Shown here: piece by piece, positions 46,100 to 57,300 of the stretch
How positions within the stretch are numbered: position 1 is the first letter of the stretch
Layout of the letters: every line of letters begins with the position of its first letter
Source of the DNA: Distichodus sexfasciatus
Lineage: Eukaryota; Chordata; Actinopteri; Characiformes; Distichodontidae
DNA: 64,000 nucleotides
Direction: 5' to 3'
NCBI GenBank assembly: GCA_032718565.1
Contig: JAVGVS010000184.1
Coordinates: 1-64,000, forward strand
Program-made: the position numbers and the translations under genes
The notes under the pieces: model-generated
Told to the model about the DNA's origin: nothing
Databases searched by the model: none
What the model saw: only the letters and a program-made list of their open reading frames with translations

Positions 46100-49000
46100 C
46101 CTGTAGTGGCCTTTACTCTACTTTATGCTGCTGCTTCTCAAAGGTCATCAACAATAAGGGGATCTGATTCAGCTCTCTGTATCTTTGGGATACAAGTGTA
46201 CTCTCCATCTTTCTTGAGTGATCTCATCTGTTAAGACTCAAGTTTATGTATATTTATGCACCGTTTGGCAAATGGTGAAGTTTTGTTTTGATTTGAGAGT
46301 TTGCATCTTAATAAACTGCATTTTTTCCATAACGTAATGTTTTTAATTGTTACTGTGTTTTAAAATTCCACTTCATGATGCTTTATTGATGTTTACTGGC
46401 ACTGCTGGGGCATCATGCTGACTGATATGAAAAAGCCAAAAAGCCAAAAACAGTAAACAAATCTCTGAAGATGAGGCTAACAGAACCAATGCCTTAAAAA
46501 AAACACTTCATCTAACAGATCAGGCCAAAAATCAAGAAATGAAGGCATATGGTATTCAGAGGAATGATCCAAAAAGTAAAATCGTGAGCAAACAATTCAT
46601 GCAATCAAATGAAAAAAGAAGGCAGAACCATACGGTATATGCTTAAAATGTTACTTCCCACAAGCCCTTGTATGCTAGATAGGTAAAACGCTCCCTCAGG
46701 TAAGTCAAGTGATGATGGGCAATAAGGTGGGTCCAGTAAAAACATTCATGACATGCAAACATCTAGAGGCTGAAGTTATCCTAAGCATAGCAAGCTACTT
46801 GGTACAAGAAGTCAGTGTTGTTCAAATGGATCTCTGAACAGACTCAATATGTAAGAAACAGATGGATGAAATCTTCAAATGAAAGTCAACATTCTGCACT
46901 TGAACACTGCCATTGTTCAATTTCAAAGCCAATGGTGCCATACAACGAAAAAGCCAAATATAAGGAGTTGTTTCACTGTCTGATTACTAACAGACTCCTG
47001 GCTTTCCTCTAAACGTTTTTTATGGTTTTGGGATAGGTTCATTTCATGCCTCTGAACATGATGCACCAAATCACAAAGGCATGGCAAACTTAAATTTATG
47101 ACATTTTAGGGTATACTGGGTGTTACAGGGACTTTTTACAAAGTATTTTTTACATTTCCTTGTATTTAAAGTGATCTTCAATTCAAACCACAGGCTGACG
47201 GGAACCCAAAAAAGGAACTGGAAAAGACCACTACACTTGCTGAGTCCTCACAAAGAAAAGCAGATCCTTGAAGACATACATGTGTGCTTTAGAGGCACCT
47301 CACTCATGCAGAGAATAAATGTCCATCGATCCAACATGTGGCATAGTGAGCAGCCCCTTAAGTAAAGCTTTTCCAAAAATTTACGGGCTGATGGAATGGA
47401 TTTAGTGCCTTCAAAAGTAAGGTTTTTTTAAATTGTGAAAGTGTGTCTACAAGCTCATAAAAAATCAAGGCTCAGAAGTAAATATTAAACTTTAAACACA
47501 AATGTCCCATTTTAAAAGCATTTTAAAATGTTCTATACTAAACAATTGTCGATTTATTTGTGTTGACTTCTAAAGACTACTGGCTGAAATTTAATCCAAG
47601 ATCATGACTGACAGTTCAGCAAAAACAACGGAAGACAGATGCTTTCCATAAAGCTTTTCCACTGACCTGTCCCCCCAAAGTGTGATGTTTGTGTATGTAT
47701 GGTCGGAGGGGTCCAATATTTCGCTGCATGTAACAGTGTATGTGACAAATAAAGGCTCATTCATTCATTCATAAATTACAATTAAATGTCATTTAAAAAT
47801 TTTATTACAAACATATTGTACAAATATAACTGCAAGCAGTGATTACGGGGGCCATGCAGTTTGCAGCCGTAGCAGTTTTTGACGAATCATAATAGGGCAT
47901 AGTAAGTAATAATAAAAATTTATGATTCCATTGAAGGTCTTTTGAACCAAACAAATGTTTCAATGTTTCAAACTTTTCATGCGGATAAGAATGCAGATAA
48001 GTTGTTGCTTTGTGATCAGTCAAGGTTTAATGTGTTTAGTGTGTCTGCCGTAAATGACCCAAGAATATTGGCACGGCCAGTGATTTGTTGAGCAATAAAA
48101 TAAATTTCTCTTTAAAATGTTAAATGCAACCAGCTGAGTGTTTTATTGAAAACAAATCTTGTTACTCAAGAATCAGATTCCACAAGAAGAAATCCAGGGA
48201 TGACCATTTCTATTGCATTAGAATGCTTCAAGAACCCAAAGCCAGTATGGATGATTGTATATTTACTTTTCATGCTGCCTCTTTATTTACTTTATTTTAA
48301 AGTCTTTAATTGAAATAAATCTTAACAGAACTCTTTATGGCCATTGGAAATTAGCTCCAAGTTCAAACAACAGTGACAGTGGAATGCCCCCCCACCCCAA
48401 CAAAAAAGAGGACTGATGCCAGTTTCATTCAGTGATTCAAGACAACAAAATTCTCAGGACACCACAACTAGTAGGAACCTGATACAAGCCAAGCCACAAT
48501 GCACTTGGAAGGACCGTGGGGACAAGTGAATGCCCATGCCATATTTACATTGAGGCAAATAAAGACATCAAAATCTTCACTCTTGCAACATGGAAAAGTT
48601 TATACTCTCCCTGAGATACCTCTTTTTGCTTCCTGAAAGTGAATATCCGGGCAACTCCATTAGGTTTGCTTTTCTGAACTGTCTCTTTGTGAAGCCACAC
48701 ATTCATATTTTGCGCGTCAAAGTTTCCAGACCTCGATTATTGTTTTTAACCCACACGTAACATTTCACTGAAATTTGGCCAGTGGGACAAAATGGGAAAC
48801 AACATTAGTAAGTGGAACTGAAGAAAGGTGCGGTGGTAGAGGATGGTGGTGCCAGGGTAGGTTGCTTGCCAAACACATTCCTCTACAAGCTTCATAGTTT
48901 ATCTCTGGTCTTCCTTTTCCTAAATGATGTTATACAAGTCAGCCTAGCGTCTACATTCGTTATCTCCTTTTGTTTATGCCTGTGCTATCTCAGCATCTTT

Positions 49001-49190
49001 CTTAATTCCAGAGTCTTTAAAACACATTTTGCAAATGCACAAATTTTGCGCACTGCTGCATATTGATTAATCTGCTTTTTATGTAGGCCAAACATCAGTT
49101 CATGAAATAAAATCACGCACACACTGATTCTGTGATCTTGAGTTCCTACCTACTGCCACACCACCTCTGAGCCCCTGAATGAGACCCTTA
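46100..49190. other. no gene seen
   Basis: AT-rich intergenic sequence. Short ORFs are scattered without domains. Confidence 0.5.
47695..47772 (+). mobile_element. probable LINE 3' end remnant
   Basis: 'ATGTGACAAATAAAGGCTC' followed by (ATTC)n resembles the 3' termini of L2/CR1-like LINEs, which end in ACAAATAAAG plus a short tandem tail. No coding part is attached. Confidence 0.45.
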
Positions 49191-49433
49191 AGTGATTATT
49201 TTGTGAACACACCATAACACAGCACACAGTGCACTACACTGAAATGTGACCTTTACAGTTGACCTATCCATGATAGAGCAGTGAGCAGCTCTATCGGGGC
49301 CCCGGGGAGCGGTGTGCCTGAACAGTACCTTGCTCATGAGTACCTCAGTGGCACCTTTATCGGTAAGGGACCTGAACTGGTGAGCTTCTGATCACGGGGC
49401 CGACTCCTCAAACGTTACGCTACTAAGTGTCCC
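49191..49433 (-). mobile_element. tRNA-derived SINE, nearly complete
   Basis: On the minus strand the head includes 'AGTAGCGTAACG' and a weakened B-box, followed by 'GGTGCCACTGAGGTACTCAT', 'GAGCAAGGTACTGT' and the AC-rich 3' half. Same family as 6681-6900. Confidence 0.75.
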
Positions 49434-50106
49434 AAGTTGTTCCAGTGGAAGTCTCTCTGCAGTGAATGTTCATGTAAATGTAATCTTTCAATAGTATAGG
49501 GAGGCAAAAAATAAAAAGATAAACTCTGTGTATTTGTACATACCTTAAACTCTAGTCATACGGCTGATTGGAGCTGTTGGATTGCTAAAAATGCATCTCG
49601 ATAAGAGGTCATGCCCTTGTAGGAGCTGGTGGAGCTCAGTTTTTATAAACTACAAACATTCCACATCATGATCTGTTTAACAGTTTGCAAATGCTAAACT
49701 ACTATCACTGGGGGTAGGGTACAGGCAGACTTGAATCCAAACTTCATAAAAATGTGCAAAATAATCCTCGCAAACTAGAAATAATATCATTTTTAAAAGA
49801 TCTCTTGGATTCTCAGACAGCATGGACATAAAGAAATAAAGGTAATTAATATAGACGCTAGGTTTCCACCTATAATATAGCGAAGAAGAAAAATTCCAAA
49901 AAGTGTCTATTAGAGAACTGCAGCCGTTCCACATAAATCAGGCCTGTTTTTCCTATAAAACATTACTTTCAAGGTTTTAAATATTTAATACTATAACAAA
50001 GAGTTGATTCAAATGTTAAATAAGCTGTTAAATTAAGTATAAGCTGTTTATGTGTTAAAGCTGAGAATTAAAGTGTTAGAACTTCTCATTATTACAGTGA
50101 GTGATT
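49434..50106. other. no gene seen
   Basis: AT-rich sequence with no recognised element. Confidence 0.5.
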
Positions 50107-50340
50107 ATATGTGACCCCATCTGCCGTAATGAGTCGGAAGACGGTGTTCTATTTATTTAGATACGGGCCGATTATGTTGACAAACATCAAAAATATTGAT
50201 TTTTCAAAATTCTTCAAAATTAATCTGGTCTCCAAAAAAGAAAAATTGATATTTTTGTGATGTTTTTCAACATAATCGGCCCGTATCTAAATAAATAGAA
50301 CGCTGACTTCCGACTCATTACGGCAGATCGGGTCACATAT
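50107..50340. mobile_element. fold-back MITE, almost entirely palindromic (234 bp)
   Basis: Two arms of about 95-100 bp are inverted copies with only a few mismatches (both contain TGCCGTAATGAGTCGGAAG and ATTTAGATACGGGCCGATTA), separated by about 30 bp. Ends read ATATGTGACC/GGTCACATAT. The transcript of either strand would form a long hairpin. The high arm identity implies young age or continued gene conversion. Superfamily not assigned. Confidence 0.85.
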
Positions 50341-50893
50341 GTCTAAAATTAAACTGGCTGCACTAATGTCTGTTAAAGTGAATGATGAAAATTTCATGCT
50401 AAACACTGTAAAAATAAAGTAAATATACTGATTGATTTCTGCATAAACATGTTCCCATATTGCAGCAGACTCCTCCAATTTGCAAATACCGCTTTACCTA
50501 TCTGATATCTCATCAGTCCACAGCAGTAAAAGCTTCAAAAATCGGGACATCAAATTTTTCTGCTTTTCTTGGAATTTGTTGTCTTCATCAAGACAAATGA
50601 TATCTCCAACTCCACGATCCTCAATAAGTGTGGCTAGCGTATTACTGCACTGGCCACAATCCTTCCTTTAAAATATTATGTTACACTTCTAGCTAGTAAG
50701 TCTTAAAAAACTTTAGATATTTTTGAAACATTTCTTCCCTTTACTCTCTCCTTGAAATCACATGGCAACCTATGACAATATTAACTGCAATTAAGGCCAT
50801 CCTTCAGCAATTCTACGGACTTTCTATTTAATTTTTCACTAAGAATCTCACCCACTCTCTTATCACCTATAAATTGAATAATTGTAACTCTGT

Positions 50894-51080
50894 AAGTGAA
50901 AAAGAGTGATTATTTTTCATTGTGAACACACCGCAGGACAGCACTTAGTGCACCACAACCAAATGTGACCTCTGCATTTGACCCATCCATGAAGGAGCTG
51001 GGGGCAGCAAGGTACCATCCAGAAGCTCTCCAGGTGCTGCCCATGTCCGGCGTATATACCGGCGACCTTCCGATCACTTT
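50894..51080 (-). mobile_element. tRNA-derived SINE, diverged
   Basis: Contains 'GAACACACCGCAGGACAGCA', 'CTCTGCATTTGACCCATCCA' and a shortened body. It ends with CGACCTTCCGATCAC from the tRNA head region. Confidence 0.7.
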
Positions 51081-52002
51081 CAACTTCCCCAGAGCAGTCC
51101 CAAAAAATGTTTTGGATACTTTTCTGGTAATTAGTATGAAAATCTGTGCTCAGTAAAAGCGAGATAATTATCACTAAAAATGGTCCTGCGGTCAGCATAT
51201 ACTGCCAGACATGTCTTGGTGCCAGATACCAATTGTATAAAGGGCATTTATAAGGTTGGTTTACATTTTAAAAATTAAAAGAGGTGCCAATAAAAAGAGA
51301 TATATTCATTTGTACATTAGACTAAAGACAGGGTTTTAAAAAAAGAGAAACTAACATTTAAAACCTAATATTGAAGTTTACTGCTACAGGCCTATTTTGG
51401 TACAGAAAACCAGACCTGGGTGGAGCTGAAATAACTACGTTTGGTGCCATGATGGCCGCCTTTTGCAAACTTCATTACTACAACAAATATGAATACAGTC
51501 ATGTGACAGAATTGTACTACATGACCACATTTCATCTAAGATTGTGTTGTTACTTTGAGTCATTAAATGAACAAATAGAATTAGCCGAAAATAGATTTTC
51601 AGTTTCAGACTAATTAATACAATGAGGCTGACCGTGACTCTTTTTGCTCTCCATTAGTCATCGTGTACATTCTTTAGTTTATATGTCTCTACCTCTTCTA
51701 TTTATGTAATTGATTTTTTTGAGGCCATACATCTGAAGGGTTGCTAAATTGAATTTTATGAAGACTTTTCAGAGATCATTCCCTTTTTATTTCCAATGAG
51801 GACTCTCAGTGAAAAACTGTTACAGTAACCAGGTTTCTAGCTCAGTTCTTATGAGGATGTTAATCATTGTTAAATGGGAGTAATAGTGAAGACAGTTTGG
51901 TGTACAGAAGCTTTGAAATAAGATAAAACCTTATTAGTTAACTGCATACAACATGACAACAAACGGCATTTCGCCAATCTGTGGCATTAAACTTCAAAGT
52001 CA
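51081..52002. other. no gene seen
   Basis: AT-rich unique sequence; a short ORF at 51371-51613 has no domain. Confidence 0.5.
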
Positions 52003-52236
52003 AAGTTAAGGTAAACTTTATTGTCGTCTCTGCTATATACTGTACAAGTATACAGAGAGACGAGACGATGTGGCTCCAGTTTTAACAGTGCAAAGAACAA
52101 AGAACAAGGAATAAAGAACAAATATGGCAAATAGAATAAACAATATATAAATAGAATATAAAAAATACACTTTAAACTACAAGTAGAAGCACCCGACCCG
52201 GAACAGCGGTAGCAAATGGATGGATGGATGGATAGA
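52003..52236 (-). mobile_element. LINE 3' end plus (GGAT)n tail remnant
   Basis: On the minus strand the sequence ends 'GCAGAGACGACAATAAAGTT', a typical L2-like LINE 3' terminus. On the plus strand, 'CGGAACAGCGGTAGCAAATG' followed by (GATG)n at 52216-52236 resembles the tail of the fish SINE seen at 2381-2755. Two remnants probably abut here. Confidence 0.5.
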
Positions 52237-54389
52237 AGTAGAAAGAGAGACCATTTGGATGCGGTACTTAGCCTACAATTACAGAATTTTCTTTTACACA
52301 TGAGATCAGTAACAGTTTCAATATGAAAAATTCTATACAGTCTATGAAATAAAACAGTATCTTTTACTTGTACTGAAAAGTAAACTGAAAGCTGAATTTT
52401 CTTTATGGAACAGCATTTGTGGAAACCCACTAGTGAAAAATAGGTTGCTGGCATAAAGATACAAGTTTTTTTAAATGATTAAATGATAAGTTCCTGAAAA
52501 AAACAGAATCTCTGGGTAAAAAGGAATTTACACATGGCACTATTTACATCTTCACATTTAAATTTTAAAAGATTGCCATTATAAATTACTCTGCCTCTTA
52601 CTAATTTAAATGTATGCCACATTACTGGGCATTTTGCTAGTAAGCAGTGGGTTTTCATTTTTAATTCTGGGTCAGTAGGGAGCCAAACGGCCAACACCAT
52701 AAAAAATAAAACCTGGGAAGTCCAGCCACTAGAGTAGCCAAAGAGCGGTTTCCTGTAAAAGACCTAAGAGGAGAGTAGGAGGGATTGATTTGCATGGAGT
52801 GTACTGGCTCCACACAGTACACAACCATTTTCACACACCCACGCTTTCCAAGAAAGATGGCAAACTCTGACTGACTATGCGATGGCACATCCACGATTCT
52901 CAGCTCGCATGCATGGACTTATTTAACCACAGGCATGGAGGTTGCTTTGATTGCGTCACTGAGAGCATCCTGAGAGTGACCCACTCTACTTTCACCCACA
53001 ACAAAAGGAGACCCGCAAAGGAACTCCAATGAACCTAAATGCGGACTTTACTGCTTCCCGCTTGCTTAGGTCAGCCAGATGAACACACACACAACAGCCC
53101 ACAAAGCCAGGGTAAGTGTGCTACAACTTCTAATGCTACTGGGGTCAAGACGTCATTCTCTTTCCTATTATGAAATGATAAGACCATCATAACCTGGTGT
53201 GGAATGATAATACCACCGCAATATAGTGGTCCTTAGAAGAAATTGAACAACAACAAAGTTCTACAGAATGTCCTTTGTCCTTTTCTCATTTAACATTGTG
53301 CCGTCAGATGTTTCAAATGAAATCAGGAATGTTCTTGTCATGCTGTGCCAGTGCACATTTCTCTTAACAGGAATGACTCTATGTGGTCCCCTACAAAGGT
53401 GATGACGCATTTTGAGCAACTAATACCAGTTACTTTAAATTGATTCCAAATATGTTTTAACTGATTGTGATATTTTTTGGATCAGTTTACATAAAGGTCT
53501 GTTGGATAGCATTTTCATAGAATTCTTTTAGCAAACAAAAATAATAACATAACACAATACATAACTGTTTAGCATGACTGCGGGTGCTCACATATATTAT
53601 ATTCTATCAGATCAATTCTAAAATCCAAAATTTAAAAAAATAATTTTAAAGCACATTGCATCACATTCTCATAATGTTTTATAAACTGTCAAAGAGTGCA
53701 AAAATTGAGGCTTGAGTCACAACTTTGCTTTTCCTGCCTTTGGACATTCTTTGGCATTTAACTGTTCAAAAATGTCCTGCCCACACTCTGTGTTCATGGC
53801 TGCTGGTTCATTTTGGTGTCAGAATACCACACACTGAAATAGCTGGAGACCTAGACCTTTCAGCACGGAGCGTAGACAAGAAAGCTGAGAAAGACTGTGG
53901 TCTGGGAAGTCTACTCAGATTCATAAACCTCATAAACCTGGAGCTCACTGAGGATTTATGCAAGAGTTTCTTAAATGAAATTAAGAAGACCTTGTTATTG
54001 TGCCCTTAAATCCTCCCTCCACTTGGTGCTGTATTTCCAACTTATGAATCTGTTCCTTTGGCTTAATTACTGGTCTTACCAAGTCCCACAGGCATTAACC
54101 ACAGGCATTTGTAATAAGGCAGCTGTCACTAAATAACACTCTGGGTCACAATAAATATCTGTAAACAGGTTAAAATGTGAGGCGTTCATCATATTTTTGG
54201 TGTACTACCAAAATACTTACCAAAAAATATTACAGAACAAACATCTTGAAGTCGTAAGAGAAAACTGGAATGAAAGCCATTCCATAATTTATTTTTTCAC
54301 CAATAAACTAAAGTAACAGTGGGACATTGGGGATTATTATTTTCTTCTTATAATATTTACACCCTTGTCACCAAAAGAAGAAAATCAAC
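52237..54389. other. intergenic, upstream of csf1; no gene seen
   Basis: AT-rich. It would contain the csf1 promoter and any 5' untranslated exon. The 94-codon ORF at 53725-54009 has no recognised domain. Confidence 0.5.
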
Positions 54390-57300
54390 ATGGTGGGAAA
54401 TCAGAAAGGAGCTACAAAGAAAGTAAAGGCAAGGTTAAAAAGGTACTTTACTACCTCAGATCTTTCCCATCTAATTGGTTCCTCTCTGATTCTAGGTAAG
54501 GCATCTGTGCTCTTTCTTCGTTCTGTGCTTCCATATAGCCAATGGCGCTGTGCCTGGTCCATGTAAGCACTCCGTGACCAAGGACCATTTCCTTCATTTA
54601 AGACGTCTGGTAAGGCATTTTTGAAAGGTATTGAATGTTTTTAGAGGATAATCACAAAGACAGTTTTATAGGTAAAATTATAGTTACTAGTTCTATGGAT
54701 AGATGTTAAATCTCAATTGCTGATTTATGTGATTCATCAATTCATAAATAATACATTCATTTACTGTTGCACATCCTGCAACTTCAGATTGGAAACCAAC
54801 TACAAAACAGCTGTTCTATTACCTACACCTTCATTGAACACCAGAGCTTGGTAAGCACATCTTGGTTCATTTTTACATCATCTGCTTTGTTTACAATTAT
54901 GTAAATTATGATCAATATGCACACATACCATCCTGCTTAGTGCTAACAGGAAGATTTTTGACTCCAGAACTCAAAAATGTTCCATCATTCCACAAGTCTC
55001 TCACACTCCTCACAGCGATAGTCCCAGACATTAAATCATTAGACTAAATCAAATTAAACATTTACATCACACTCCAAAGCTCTGAAAGAGCCATTGTTCA
55101 CAACACTCAATGTTTGTTCAGATATGAGAGAAAAGAAATGCCAGATTTAATCAAAAACAGATGTTTGAAAGTTCAAATTGTTGACTACTAGAAATTACCA
55201 GGTGTTTTTATAAACTACCACATTGTTAGGTGGGAGTTTTTTTTTTTTTTTTTACAGGAATATGGATTACATCATTTTAGTAAATACTTGCTGAAAGTAG
55301 CTCTTACTCTTAGGGAAAAACTGATGTCAGTGTGAAGAGAATTAATAGTTTATTTGTATGTTGTATTTTTTCAGAGTGAAGTGTGTTATGTTAAAGCTGC
55401 CTTCCCTCACATCTTGGACTTGTTGAGCAAACACTTCATATATGGAAGAGATTCTGACAACTATCGCTACATCACCTCACTAAAGAACTTAATCTTCAAC
55501 ATTTACTCCCAGAAATGCATCCCACCCATCAATGAGGAAATTGAGGTAATAACTTCAATAAATGAAATCAAATGTATCCTGTCTATCTATAAATATATTG
55601 ATATAGTCATTTATCTCTTGCAAGTGAAGCAAGTTTGTAGTTAGTCATCAAATTTACAGCTGGACAATGATCCATATTAACAGAGAAAAAGAGTACTTCA
55701 GTAATTTGTACCCCATTCCCAGTTCTCAGTCAGTATTTGGACTACTTTGTACTTGGACTAGTATTATGAATTTTATCAACTTGCACTCTGTACTTATGAA
55801 TACTGACAAGAATCATTACATAGTAACAGTTGGACCCAAAGTTTGTGTGGAGTCAAAAAATAAGCAAAATTGTCACCTGTAGGCTTTTATTTAACTGATG
55901 GCACAAAATCCTGAACTTTGAATTCGTACATCATGATCAAGTATGTTTCATAGAATACCAAGTAGAGTTAAAACCTGAAATGTAAAGGTCCCATATTTTT
56001 CTGTTCTTTGGACATCCATTTGGGTCTGTACTGCCTCTACACACACATTCCAGAGAAGTGATTTCCACATTATAGTTATGCAAGAGAGAAATACTGAGTA
56101 CACATGTTTAATGTTGCCTGTGCCCTTCCATGTTTCTCTCCTTTCATTCCACAGCCTCTCTGTCTATTCACTACTCATTCATGGCCTCTGCCACTCTTCT
56201 GGATCAGTTCCAAAAAGTCTGCAGATGTTTAATGCCATGTATTCATGGAGAATCAGAACAGGCTAATGTCGTACAGATGTTTTGGGGTAATCTAATATCC
56301 AAAGCCCCTGGGTGATCATGTCGCAGCTGCTATCTTTCAGAATGATCACTTCACCACCTCCCTCTTAAGAAAATATTTTGGATGGTCCATATGACACCTA
56401 GTTATCACCAAGATATATTTTGAGATATTAATTGATGCAGGTCAGCAAGGACAGTGCTGTCTATAAAGACATTAGAGCAAGGCTGGGAAAGGCTTAGGGG
56501 GCCTTTTCCCAACTCCGTTCCATCTGGAGGTCTAAACAATACAGCCTAAAAACAAAGATGCTCCTGTATAACAGCAACGTAAAGTCTGTCCTCCTGTTTG
56601 GTTCAGAGTGTTGGCGTGTGGTCAGTACAGACATGAGGAGACTTGAGGTCTTCCACAACAGATGCCTCAGACGAATCTGCCAGATCTTTTGGCCCAACAA
56701 AATATCCAACCAACAACTATACAAAAAAACAAGCAGTCAAAGCATCAGCAAGGACATTACATTAAGACGCTTAAGATGGCTTGGACATGTGTTAAGGATG
56801 GAGCAAAACCGCATCCCAAGAGTTGCCTTAAGATGGACACCACCTGGAAAAAGAAAACCTGGAAGACCCAAAAACACCTGGCGTAGAACTGTGGTATAGG
56901 AGCTTCAGAAGATGAACCTGTCATGGGGAGAAGCACAACATGCTGCCAAGGACCACATGCGATGGCGAGAGCTCATTGAAGCCTTATGTCCCACAGGGAA
57001 CGAAGAGAAGTGAAGTGAATTGATGCAGGTTATAGTTCATGGAAGGCTGTTAGTTTTGGAGAACAAATACAGCTAAATCATTCAAGAGTGATCAAATATT
57101 TGTTGGTGTAAATGTTTTTAACTGGTAAAATGAGGCTATTTCTTTAGTTTCTTCCTAAACTTCAGTAAAAAGAAAGAAAGTAGGTAATGGCGTTTACTTG
57201 AAACTGACTTCAGGGAATTAAAGTCTAATTTGAGACTGTAGATCTTATGGCAGTAATGTGATTTGTAGTAATTTTTGTACACGTCTCACAGCACACATCA

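Noticed and set aside
54390..54538. Alternative csf1 first exon read through to 54495 and joined over a 43-bp intron
   Set aside because: Although the phase fits, 43 bp is too short for a usual vertebrate intron and the resulting signal peptide is poor. The 73-bp intron at 54423-54495 restores a strong hydrophobic core.
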